Below, in pieces: positions 27,698 through 35,937 of a DNA stretch of 64,000 bases. This DNA comes from Coprococcus sp. (GTDB lineage: Bacteria > Bacillota > Clostridia > Lachnospirales > Lachnospiraceae). The notes under the pieces are model-generated. The model did no database searches. It was not told where the DNA came from and saw only the letters and a list, made by a program, of their open reading frames with translations. Within the stretch, counting starts at the first letter, position 1. Each line of letters opens with the position of its first letter. Both the position numbers and the translations under genes were made by a program. Where the stretch lies: positions 186,001 through 250,000 of the forward strand of contig JAGBHU010000044.1 in the NCBI GenBank assembly GCA_017935345.1. The letters run 5' to 3'.

Positions 27698-29728
27698 CTA
27701 TAATACCGGCTTATTAAAGTTCGTCTGATTGAGCGCATTTACCGGCAATCCGTTATGAGCCACAAGAGCACCATATTTCCTGTATATATCTGATGCCGCT
27801 TTCAGCATATCGGCATGATTATAAATATCGCCTATCTGAAAGTTCATTTCCCCACTCTGTCTGATTCCAAAGAAATCTCCCGGCCCGCGCCTTTTTAAAT
27901 CCTCTCCTGCAATATAGAAGCCGTCGTTAGAATTTGTAAGCACCTCGAGCCTGTCCATTGTATCTTTGTCCTTTTTCCCACTGATAAAAATACAATATGA
28001 TTGCAGCTTTCCTCTTCCGACTCTTCCCCGAAGCTGGTGAAGCTGAGCCAATCCAAACCTTTCAGCATTTTCCACCATCATAACCGTAGCATTCGGATTA
28101 TTGATGCCTACCTCTATAACCGTTGTTGAAACAAGAATTTTAATATCTCCTGAAGAAAAATCATTCAATATACTGTTCTTTTCATCAGCATTCATTTTCC
28201 CATGAAGATATGATACGGAAATATTATTTCCAATCTGTTTTTTCAGCTCCTCCGTATATTCCACAACGCTTGCGACATCATCCATTGCTTCACTTGCAGA
28301 AACCATAGGACATACAATATATACCTGATGCCCTTTCTTTACCTCCGAGACAATAAATTTATAAGCTGTTTCCCTGTAACTTCCGTCAACGACACAATTT
28401 TTGATAGGAATACGTCCCGCAGGAAGCTGATTGATAACCGATATATCAAGGTCTCCATACATAATAATTGCCAAAGTCCTCGGTATAGGGGTTGCACTCA
28501 TCACAAGTACATGTGGCAAAACGCCCTTAAGTGACAGCTTTTCACGCTGTCTGACACCAAATCTGTGCTGTTCATCCGTCACTACCAACCCCAGATTATC
28601 ATACGACACCTTATCCTGAATCAGTGCATGCGTTCCTATGATAATATCTGTTTTATGTGTGGCAATATCGTCATATACAAGCCGCTTTTCTTTCATTGTC
28701 AGGGAACCCGACAACAGGGAAACATGGATGCCATATGGCTTAAACATATCAACAAAATCTTTATAATGCTGTGCCGCCAGTACCTCTGTAGGTGCCATAA
28801 GTGCCCCCTGATAACCTGCACACGCACATGCATATAGCGCAATTGCAGCAACAATGGTCTTTCCTGAACCGACATCCCCCTGCACAAGCCGGTTCATAAC
28901 ATACTCCGAAGACATATCCTTCATGATGTCACGTACCGCATCCATCTGTGCATCCGTCAGTTGATACGGTAGTGCCTCAATAAATGATGTAACCCTGCTA
29001 TCCCATTCTATCGGAGTGGTATTCTCCTGATATTCATTTTGCTTTTTCAGCATGTTCATATTGCTTATGAAACTGTAAAATTCATCAAACGCAATTCTCT
29101 TGATGGATTTTTTCAATTCACATTCATTCTTTGGAAAATGGATTCCGTATATGGCTTCTTTTCTTTCCAAAATATCATATTCCCGTAATGCTTCGTCAGG
29201 CAGGTAATCATTTATTTTATCAATAACCGGCAATACATTTTTTACTGCCTTTTGTATGGTTTTGCTCGATATCCCTGATGTACATGTATATACCGGCTGC
29301 CATACATCAAGCATGGATTGATACTTCTCCTTCTCGTAATATTCAGGCTGCGTCATGGTCAGCATTCCGTTTTTGAAAGCAACCTCTCCTACAAATACAA
29401 AGGAATCTCCTATATGAAAATAATTGCGCAGAAAAGGACAATGAAACCACGTCAGTTTAATTGTCCCCGTAAAATCCTTTGCATATAATGTTGTAATTGT
29501 CAGTCCTCTGATTTTTTTCGTTTCAGGTCTGCTGTTTATGGTAGCATAAATAGCCTGTCTGCTACCGGAATTTAATTCTTCGATACAGGCAGGCTCTTCA
29601 TAAGTAATATATGTTCTGGGATAATAATGAATCAAATCATCTATATTATTGATATTTAACCTTGAAAAGCTTTTTTCTGTCTTTTCTCCAATACCTTTAA
29701 TACAGCTCAGTGAATCTGTCAGTTCCAT
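27698..29728 (-). CDS. recG: ATP-dependent DNA helicase RecG
   Basis: The 676-residue protein has the N-terminal wedge domain that binds branched DNA and a superfamily-2 motor with Walker A (GDVGSGKTIVAAIA), the DEQH box (VTDEQHRFG), and the motif LRGRVGRGKLQSYC. RecG remodels stalled forks and Holliday junctions. It lies 37 bp downstream of fakA; asp23-fakA-recG is a conserved Firmicute string. Confidence 0.96.
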   Translation of the reverse strand: MELTDSLSCIKGIGEKTEKSFSRLNINNIDDLIHYYPRTYITYEEPACIEELNSGSRQAIYATINSRPETKKIRGLTITTLYAKDFTGTIKLTWFHCPFLRNYFHIGDSFVFVGEVAFKNGMLTMTQPEYYEKEKYQSMLDVWQPVYTCTSGISSKTIQKAVKNVLPVIDKINDYLPDEALREYDILERKEAIYGIHFPKNECELKKSIKRIAFDEFYSFISNMNMLKKQNEYQENTTPIEWDSRVTSFIEALPYQLTDAQMDAVRDIMKDMSSEYVMNRLVQGDVGSGKTIVAAIALYACACAGYQGALMAPTEVLAAQHYKDFVDMFKPYGIHVSLLSGSLTMKEKRLVYDDIATHKTDIIIGTHALIQDKVSYDNLGLVVTDEQHRFGVRQREKLSLKGVLPHVLVMSATPIPRTLAIIMYGDLDISVINQLPAGRIPIKNCVVDGSYRETAYKFIVSEVKKGHQVYIVCPMVSASEAMDDVASVVEYTEELKKQIGNNISVSYLHGKMNADEKNSILNDFSSGDIKILVSTTVIEVGINNPNATVMMVENAERFGLAQLHQLRGRVGRGKLQSYCIFISGKKDKDTMDRLEVLTNSNDGFYIAGEDLKRRGPGDFFGIRQSGEMNFQIGDIYNHADMLKAASDIYRKYGALVAHNGLPVNALNQTNFNKPVL

Positions 29729-29765
29729 ATAAAACTCCTCTTATGCATATCATATCAACAAAATT

Positions 29766-31445
29766 TTATTCGGCTGACACGATATAATAATATATCGGCT
29801 GTCCACCATAATATATTTGTACATCTGTATCAGGAAATGCATCTGCCACTCTGTCAGCCAGTTTATTTGCATCATCTTCTGCGATTTCCTGTCCATAATA
29901 AATACTGATGATTTCACTATCCTCATCCACAGATGACTCTATAAGACTAAATGTAACATCGGCAATATCCTGACCTACTGAAACGAGTCCCTTGTCACCT
30001 ATTCCTATAATATCTCCCTCTTTGATGGTTTTACCATCTATCGAAGTATCACGAACAGCATAGGTTACCTGTCCGCTCTTGATATTGGAGATCGTATCCT
30101 GCATATTTTCTTTGTTATCTTCAAGGCTCATGGTACTGTCAAAAGCTATCATTGCACTGATACCCTGAGGTGAATTTGCTGTTGCCATAACAATCACATT
30201 CTTGTCCTTAGACAGACTTGCTGCCTGATTTGCCGCAAGAATAATATTCTTATTATTCGGGAAAATGAAAATATTTTCTGCATTTACTTTTTCGATAGCA
30301 TTGAGCATATCCTCTGTACTTGGATTCATCGTCTGACCACCCTCTATGATATAGTCGGCTCCAAGCTCCGTAAACAGTTCTTTCAGTCCGTCTCCCATGG
30401 AAACAGTAATAAATCCATATTCCTTCTTTGGCTCAACCTTTTTCTTATTCTTTTCGGCTTCCTGTCTTGCCGCTTCTTCGCGTTCAGCAGCCTTTATGAC
30501 TTTTTCATGATGTTCAATACGCATATTGTCAACCTTCATATTTGACAAATATCCCAGAGTCAGTCCCTTTTCAAATGCCTGACCGGGATGATTGGTATGC
30601 ACATGTATTTTTACAATATCATCCAGCGATACGCATACGATAGAATCACCTATCGACTCAAGAAAAGCTTTCAGCTCTTCCTCCTCTTTCTCACCGTATG
30701 GTTTCTCCAGATTTATGATAAACTCCGTACAATAACCAAATTTTATATCGTCCGTAGAGATTCCTGTACCGACAGAAGCATTTGCACCCGATAATGATTG
30801 ATTTCCCGAAACATCTGACACTACGGCAACGGTTTTACCTGTTAATCCGTCAAATGCACCCTTTAAGAATTCCATAAGTCCCTGTCCGCCGGAATCAACG
30901 ACTCCTGCTTCTTTTAGAACCGGCAATAAATCAGGTGTCGATTTCAACACTTCATCACCATGAGCAATTACATCCGTGCAGAAATTCTCCAAACTCATAT
31001 CTGCATCTGCACATTCTCTTGCTTTTGTTGCAATTCCCTTTGCAACAGTCAGAATCGTACCCTCTTTTGGCTTCATAACTGCTTTATATGCCGTTTCTAC
31101 AGCCTTCTGGAATGCATCAGCTATATCCTTTACACCAATTTCTTCTTTATCCTGTATTTTCTTGCTAAAACCTCTAAGAAGCTGTGATAATATAACACCT
31201 GAATTTCCTCTGGCACCTCTTAATGAACCTGTAGACATCGCTTTCGCTATAGCGGTCATATTCAATGGTGCAGCCTCGACCTCTCTGGTTGCCGACTGCA
31301 TGGTAAGTGTCATATTCGTACCTGTATCCCCGTCAGGAACAGGAAATACATTTAATTCATTTATATAATCCTTATTATTATTAAGATTATTCGCACCGGC
31401 TATAAACGCCTTCTTCAGTGCAAGTGCATCTATAGTATTATTCAC
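29766..31445 (-). CDS. fakA: fatty acid kinase subunit FakA (DAK2 domain)
   Basis: The 559-residue protein has an N-terminal DhaL/DAK2 kinase domain (NVFPVPDGDTGTNMTLTM, with conserved Asp residues that bind Mg-ATP), a middle domain and a C-terminal DegV-like domain. FakA with a FakB partner phosphorylates exogenous fatty acids for phospholipid synthesis. I choose the GTG at 31445, six bases after GGAGGAG; an in-frame TTG slightly upstream would leave no ribosome site. It follows asp23 by 15 bp. Confidence 0.92.
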   Translation of the reverse strand: MNNTIDALALKKAFIAGANNLNNNKDYINELNVFPVPDGDTGTNMTLTMQSATREVEAAPLNMTAIAKAMSTGSLRGARGNSGVILSQLLRGFSKKIQDKEEIGVKDIADAFQKAVETAYKAVMKPKEGTILTVAKGIATKARECADADMSLENFCTDVIAHGDEVLKSTPDLLPVLKEAGVVDSGGQGLMEFLKGAFDGLTGKTVAVVSDVSGNQSLSGANASVGTGISTDDIKFGYCTEFIINLEKPYGEKEEEELKAFLESIGDSIVCVSLDDIVKIHVHTNHPGQAFEKGLTLGYLSNMKVDNMRIEHHEKVIKAAEREEAARQEAEKNKKKVEPKKEYGFITVSMGDGLKELFTELGADYIIEGGQTMNPSTEDMLNAIEKVNAENIFIFPNNKNIILAANQAASLSKDKNVIVMATANSPQGISAMIAFDSTMSLEDNKENMQDTISNIKSGQVTYAVRDTSIDGKTIKEGDIIGIGDKGLVSVGQDIADVTFSLIESSVDEDSEIISIYYGQEIAEDDANKLADRVADAFPDTDVQIYYGGQPIYYYIVSAE

Positions 31446-31460
31446 GACAAGCTCCTCCAA

Positions 31461-31820
31461 TTAATCCAGAACCTTAACGTCTTCGACAAAGACATTAATC
31501 CGGCTCACTTTAAATGACGTAAAATCTTCTACTTTATATTTTACAGACTGCATCAGATTATCCGTAACAGCCTTTATGCTTACTCCATAGGCTACAACAA
31601 TATGAAGCTCTATTACAATATCGTCATTTTCGTCAAATTTGACATTTACACCTTTTGAAACATTATCTCTTCTAAGCTGCTTCACAATGCCATCTTTAAC
31701 ACTTACGACTCCCATACCAACTATACCAAAACAATCTAAGGCAGTCAGTCCTGCAACCTGAGCAACTACGTTCTCATCAAGACTGACTTTTCCGATATCT
31801 CCATTTATATATTCTTTCAT
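31461..31820 (-). CDS. Asp23/Gls24 family protein (YloU-like)
   Basis: The 119-residue protein is a single Asp23 domain (GKVSLDENVVAQVAGLTALDC followed by VAYGVSIKAVTDNLMQSVKY). Members are small envelope-stress or membrane-associated proteins; the YloU type sits upstream of fakA. The ATG at 31820 follows AAAGGAGGG. The frame is open 28 codons further and that part repeats MKEYI, but no ribosome site is there. Confidence 0.88.
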   Translation of the reverse strand: MKEYINGDIGKVSLDENVVAQVAGLTALDCFGIVGMGVVSVKDGIVKQLRRDNVSKGVNVKFDENDDIVIELHIVVAYGVSIKAVTDNLMQSVKYKVEDFTSFKVSRINVFVEDVKVLD

Positions 31821-31906
31821 ATAGGCAAACCCTCCTTTATATCCCGTTAATATATATTCTTTCATATAATTTGAAATTTTATTATATGTTTTACAATCAA
31901 TCAACT

Positions 31907-32018
31907 CATGGCGCCATGCACCTCGCCTTCGGCTCGGTCACGGGCTTCGCCCTATGCCTGACAATATAAACAATTTTGTCTGCAAGCAGCCAACTTATCC
32001 ATATTGTCAAGCGCATGG
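31907..32018. repeat. GC-rich nested inverted repeats between asp23 and rpmB
   Basis: In otherwise AT-rich DNA, 31907-31960 is GC-rich and holds the palindrome CATGGCGCCATG and small hairpins (GGGCTTCGCCC, GCCTTCGGC). CCATGC (31914-31919) pairs with GCATGG (32013-32018), and GACAATAT (31960-31967) with ATATTGTC (32001-32008). No coding frame fits. It resembles a REP/MITE-like element. Confidence 0.55.
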
Positions 32019-32086
32019 CTCATTGCTATCGCGTATATTATACCATACTCCGTACAAAAATAAATAAAAAGTTTTTTAATTTATGC

Positions 32087-32115
32087 TTGCATATAAAATC
32101 ATAATCTGTTAGAAT
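32087..32115 (+). promoter_or_regulatory. promoter of rpmB
   Basis: TTGCAT (32087-32092) and TAGAAT (32110-32115) are separated by 17 bp. Confidence 0.65.
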
Positions 32116-32174
32116 ATGTTTTGTTGTGAACTTAAATGTTTAAATAAGTTTAATATATTGAAGGAGGTGCTATC

Positions 32175-32360
32175 ATGGCAAAATGTTCAATTTGTGATAA
32201 AGGTGCTCATTTTGGAATTAAGGTGAGCCATTCTCATAGAAGATCAAATAAGATATGGAAATCAAATGTAAAGTCAGTTAAGGCTATAGTTGATGGTTCT
32301 CCAAAGAAGATTTACGTTTGTACATCATGTTTAAGATCTGGTAAGGTTGAGCGTGCTTAA
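32175..32360 (+). CDS. rpmB: 50S ribosomal protein L28
   Basis: The 61-residue protein has the L28 pattern: MAKCSICDKGAHFGIKVSHS, HRRSNKIWKSN and a C-terminal CTSCLRSGKV. The CxxC pairs (Cys4-Cys7 and two near the end) make it a zinc-type L28. It has a strong AAGGAGGTG site and its own promoter and terminator, divergent from asp23 as in Bacillus. Confidence 0.97.
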   Translation: MAKCSICDKGAHFGIKVSHSHRRSNKIWKSNVKSVKAIVDGSPKKIYVCTSCLRSGKVERA

Positions 32361-32375
32361 TAACCATATCCTATG

Positions 32376-32407
32376 AAAAAAAGACTGCAGATGCGGTCTT
32401 TTTTTCG
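32376..32407 (+). terminator. intrinsic terminator of rpmB
   Basis: AAAAAAGACTGC and GCGGTCTTTTTTT form a stem with a 4-nt loop and a T-run on the plus strand, 16 bp after the stop codon. Confidence 0.85.
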
Positions 32408-32479
32408 TTTTAAGATATTTCCCTTTCATAGAGAGCGAAAAATGCATTTCTCTGAGAGAAGCACATATACCCATGCTCT

Positions 32480-32614
32480 CTATCTGCAAAATAGTATATA
32501 TGCTACAAGCAGCAATATTACTATTATCAGAAATTCAATAAAGCCCTCTATGAAATATCCCAATATCATACCTGTTGCAAGGAAAAACAAAGCAAATCCA
32601 CATATTCTCTTCAA
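32480..32614 (-). CDS. small one- or two-segment membrane protein (44 residues)
   Basis: A 44-codon frame starting with TTG encodes a hydrophobic peptide (RICGFALFFLATGMILGY and a second hydrophobic stretch ending LFCR). Peptides with an N-terminal Arg-x-Cys-Gly and an ending like LFC are common in Clostridia and I recall no function for them. The start is uncertain: no ribosome site is seen, and the TTG lies in the T-run of the gerW terminator. The 319-bp gap 32361-32679 otherwise contains only the rpmB and gerW terminators and a 9-bp inverted repeat (ATAGAGAGC/GCTCTCTAT). Confidence 0.4.
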   Translation of the reverse strand: MKRICGFALFFLATGMILGYFIEGFIEFLIIVILLLVAYILFCR

Positions 32615-32620
32615 AAAAAT

Positions 32621-32662
32621 AACCACACATACAAATGTTGTTATACATTATATGCTGTGGTT
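32621..32662 (-). terminator. intrinsic terminator of the gerW operon
   Basis: AACCAC (32621-32626) and GTGGTT (32657-32662), extended by CATA/TATG, form a hairpin that on the minus strand is followed by seven T. It lies 17 bp after the gerW stop codon. Confidence 0.7.
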
Positions 32663-32679
32663 ATCCATAAAATACTACC

Positions 32680-33087
32680 TTATTCTTCTATTGGTTTGGA
32701 AGCTTCTTCAACAGCCTTATCTACAGCTTCCTCTTCTTCTGTTTTGTCCTTTTTAAACAGACCTACGATTTTATCAACGATTTCCGGAGCCATGTCCATA
32801 GCCTTTGTAACCGCATCCTGATTTTTAATATTTACAAGTCTTGTCTGTCCGTTCGATACAACCAGCACCGCTGAAGGACTAAGCTTTGCTCCTATACCAC
32901 CGGCAGCATTATTTCCTTCCTGTTTATTAAATGCGCCCGCTGCCATACCGAAATTCACATCCAGTAAAGGAATAATAATCGAATCTCCTGCATATATAGG
33001 CTCACCGACAACGGATTTTGTTGAAACAAAACCATCCATTCCATTGAATAATGTACTAAGTGTTCCTTCAACATTCATATTAGCCAT
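32680..33087 (-). CDS. gerW: GerW/YtfJ-family sporulation protein
   Basis: The 135-residue protein has the complete YtfJ domain: VVGEPIYAGDSIIIPLLDVNFGMAAG, a Gly/Ala-rich turn (AAGGIGAKLSPSAVLVV) and an acidic tail. GerW is a forespore-made protein needed for normal germination in Bacillus. It overlaps the upstream DUF2953 gene by 8 bp, a pair conserved in spore formers (ytfI-ytfJ). The start follows AGGAGGAGAAAAGA. Confidence 0.9.
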   Translation of the reverse strand: MANMNVEGTLSTLFNGMDGFVSTKSVVGEPIYAGDSIIIPLLDVNFGMAAGAFNKQEGNNAAGGIGAKLSPSAVLVVSNGQTRLVNIKNQDAVTKAMDMAPEIVDKIVGLFKKDKTEEEEAVDKAVEEASKPIEE

Positions 33088-34003
33088 TCTTTTCTCCTCC
33101 TAATTTCTTAAATCGTTTTATTGTAATCATTACATTCTTATTTAATAGCACCTGAACACCATAAATAATCAAATTGATAAGCCTGATACGTCCCTTTACT
33201 GATAGATACCCTTCAAGTATTTTCTGCGAAAAATCCGGCGTTATATCGATTTTATCATAATAAAGCGGAAGCGCTATACTCAGATATCCAAGATGCTGCC
33301 CTGTTGTCGCAGGGTTCGCAGCTCCATATAAAAGCTCTCCTTTTATTCGTGTCGGAGCCAGATGCTTTAATATCTTTTTTAAGCATTTCTTTACCGCATT
33401 AACCGCTCCCTTTGTCTCACTTTTTCTTATAAAGCATTTATATTCATCCGCCTTTCTTTTCAAACCACGAAGCTTTTCCAATATAGCGGATATCTTGTTC
33501 TTCGTACCATTTACAACCTTGTCAAAGAATGTTCCGATTTTCTTAAAAATTCCCTGCTTTTTCCCGGCAGATTCCGTATCTTCCAGCAGAAACTCCATAT
33601 CCTCCTGCTCTAATCCGTCATATGACAGATTATCCTCAAATTCTGAATCAATAACATCTTTATTTTTTTTGCGCTTTCCGACTTTCTTACCTTTCGGCTC
33701 TTCTTCCTGAATATTATTGCCATCCTCGTCGTCTGTTATACGATTCTGATTCGTCATCAGCGTTCCGCCAAAAGATTTCAGCTTATATTTTAAGCCTTCA
33801 TCATCATATACTGCCTTAAAGCAAAGTACAAATCCCATAAAAGAAACCTTTATCTTTGCAAAAATGGATTCATGCTTTTGTACATATACCCTATATCTTA
33901 CAGGAACCAAAAGTACAATTAGCAATATGGCAATCAGGAATCCAAGCAGTACCAAAACAGTTATGAGCAATATCTTCAGGATTAATAAAAGTATATGAAG
34001 CAT
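33080..34003 (-). CDS. DUF2953 domain protein (YtfI-like)
   Basis: The 307-residue protein starts with a long membrane segment (residues ~3-33), followed by the DUF2953 start (PVRYRVYVQ), a charged insert (Lys/Glu/Asp, ~85-150) and a C-terminal amphipathic region (LLYGAANPATTGQHLGYLSIALPLYYDKIDI). Its partner gerW suggests a sporulation role; the molecular function is unknown. Confidence 0.8.
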   Translation of the reverse strand: MLHILLLILKILLITVLVLLGFLIAILLIVLLVPVRYRVYVQKHESIFAKIKVSFMGFVLCFKAVYDDEGLKYKLKSFGGTLMTNQNRITDDEDGNNIQEEEPKGKKVGKRKKNKDVIDSEFEDNLSYDGLEQEDMEFLLEDTESAGKKQGIFKKIGTFFDKVVNGTKNKISAILEKLRGLKRKADEYKCFIRKSETKGAVNAVKKCLKKILKHLAPTRIKGELLYGAANPATTGQHLGYLSIALPLYYDKIDITPDFSQKILEGYLSVKGRIRLINLIIYGVQVLLNKNVMITIKRFKKLGGEKNG

Positions 34004-34099
34004 ATTCTCTCTCCTTCAGATACACATAATCCCCTATTTCACCTTATATAACAATATTTCCAAGCAGTATGCCGGCACAAAAGCCCGGCTTTTGCAGAT

Positions 34100-34420
34100 T
34101 TATCCGGCATTTGAAAAATATGATTCCATATCAAAGCCGCCTGTTTTCTTATATACGTCATCGACAATGTCTCGCACCAGATAAACAGCCATCCGCCTTG
34201 TAGGAGCAATTCCTACAATATGTATACTGTCTTCCATATCTCTGTATAACTTCTGCTGAAATTCATTCATATTATATATCTCCAGCATCCCGTCATGAAA
34301 CAATGGCAAAGTTACAACATAAACATTTGTACACAGCTTAAACTTTTTAATTTTTCTAATTATTCTTATTACACTGCGGTCAGGCATACACCCAACATAT
34401 AACCGCTTATCGATTATCAT
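34100..34420 (-). CDS. uncharacterised 106-residue protein
   Basis: A basic protein of alpha/beta character with no signal peptide or membrane segment. I do not recognise a family. The centre (IVGIAPTRRMAVYLVRDIVDDVY) looks like a nucleotide- or ligand-binding loop followed by a helix. The start follows AGGTGATTGA. It is 54 bp downstream of the 475-residue unknown protein and may be co-transcribed with it. An imperfect GC-rich hairpin (GCCGG/CCGGC) lies in the gap after it, near 34071-34089. Confidence 0.6.
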   Translation of the reverse strand: MIIDKRLYVGCMPDRSVIRIIRKIKKFKLCTNVYVVTLPLFHDGMLEIYNMNEFQQKLYRDMEDSIHIVGIAPTRRMAVYLVRDIVDDVYKKTGGFDMESYFSNAG

Positions 34421-34473
34421 TCAATCACCTGTTCTATTTATGCTTTCAAATAGGCTAAGCCAAACTTTTTACC

Positions 34474-35901
34474 CTAAGACTCCATAATCTGCTTTATTAC
34501 GATATAGCTTGCTTTTATCTCGCTTCGATTGCTGCAATGATTTAAGGAATATTCAATATAATCCTTTATTTCCTGCTGACTGTTAAAGAACACCGGTATA
34601 TTTGACAAAATCTTTGCCATAACAGCTCTGTTAAAAGTCATCTTGTTCTCCGAGAAAAGTTTTCCGAATTCATCTACAAGCTTATCCTTAACTGAAATAA
34701 TATATTCAGAATCAGACGGCATTGTATCATAAATACTGATATTTTCAATATCTGCAAACAAACTTCCTGAAAGAAGCTTATCAAGTGTATCAATGGTTCT
34801 ATATATTTCTTCAAGACCAAGTCTGGTCACATCTGCCGTATAAGAGGTACTGATATCATAAACCGCAGATTCAAGCATCAGCTTATGCTCGCCAGCCTCC
34901 TCCTGAAGTCCCTCTACGGACATCAGCAAATCATATGTATCTGCCGTAATCTCTTTATCTTCCGTAATCGCCTCATGAATTCCTGCTATAACCTTGATGG
35001 CACGCTTACATCCATCTGACAAATAATCTCTTACACTGCATGAAAGCATCATCGCATAAAGGTCATTGATCAATTCCATTATCATCATATAATCGGAAAC
35101 CACATCATTTATAAAATCAGCACTGCCATCAAGTACGGTCATCAACTGCCTGTAGTCTTCGTAATTGAGATTTGAATAATCTGCGGTCTTAAGGACATTC
35201 AGGGCATCAAACAAATCCGTATACTCTGTTTCAAATCCCTCCGGCAATGAAAGTAATGCTGTACCCGATACCGTTTCGGCAAATTCATTTACCGAACCCT
35301 TTTCCAATCCATTATATATGGTAAGCGTCTGTCCAAGAATATCATAAAATTTGTTTTTTGTCATACGAAACGGAAGCTGTCCTATCATAGACTGAATCTT
35401 CGCATTTACAGTAACACTATCATTGTCTGAAAATATAAAATTAAAAATCTCCGCAGCAAAGGAATCTGCATCAAAATTTGCAAACTCTTCCTCAAAATCA
35501 GGATTCTCATTCTCCGGGAAATCATATTCTTTTCTGTTTAAAATGTATTCATATAATTCAAAGGCATCTGTATAGGAAGTAAGAACCTTCATTTTCCTGG
35601 TAACCCTGTCCCGCATTTCATTAATCAATGCCCTGTCTTCCTCCGTACATGCAGCAGCATCTCCAACTACATACGCTCCCGTCAGCTTGTTGATACCCAT
35701 AATACATTCATAGATATACGGGTCATCTGCTATATCCTTGTCAGCAAGCATCTCCTTGACAGTAAAATAATTCAATGTAAACTTATGGCATGCATATTCA
35801 AAATCCGCTGTATATACCTTATCTGCAAATAATGGCAGATTCCTGTCAAGCTCCTTTTTTCTCTGAATATCCGTAATTATTTTCTTTTCCTCATTATACA
35901 T
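34474..35901 (-). CDS. uncharacterised 475-residue helical protein
   Basis: A soluble, acidic, almost entirely helical protein without signal peptide, membrane segment or recognisable motif. Position 140-165 holds an Asp/Glu/Phe-rich stretch. I do not recognise the family. It lies 36 bp downstream of the rhomboid-like gene, so the two may be expressed together. A start site GGGGAAC precedes the ATG by five bases. Confidence 0.7.
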   Translation of the reverse strand: MYNEEKKIITDIQRKKELDRNLPLFADKVYTADFEYACHKFTLNYFTVKEMLADKDIADDPYIYECIMGINKLTGAYVVGDAAACTEEDRALINEMRDRVTRKMKVLTSYTDAFELYEYILNRKEYDFPENENPDFEEEFANFDADSFAAEIFNFIFSDNDSVTVNAKIQSMIGQLPFRMTKNKFYDILGQTLTIYNGLEKGSVNEFAETVSGTALLSLPEGFETEYTDLFDALNVLKTADYSNLNYEDYRQLMTVLDGSADFINDVVSDYMMIMELINDLYAMMLSCSVRDYLSDGCKRAIKVIAGIHEAITEDKEITADTYDLLMSVEGLQEEAGEHKLMLESAVYDISTSYTADVTRLGLEEIYRTIDTLDKLLSGSLFADIENISIYDTMPSDSEYIISVKDKLVDEFGKLFSENKMTFNRAVMAKILSNIPVFFNSQQEIKDYIEYSLNHCSNRSEIKASYIVIKQIMES

Positions 35902-35937
35902 TTTTAGTTCCCCGCTTACGTTCTCAAGTATTTCCCA

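Noticed and set aside
31907-32018. tRNA or riboswitch between asp23 and rpmB
   Set aside because: No cloverleaf, anticodon arm or known aptamer core could be drawn; only nested palindromes are present.
32373-32756. Plus-strand frame of 127 codons after rpmB
   Set aside because: It starts inside the rpmB terminator, runs antisense into gerW and has no family-like sequence.
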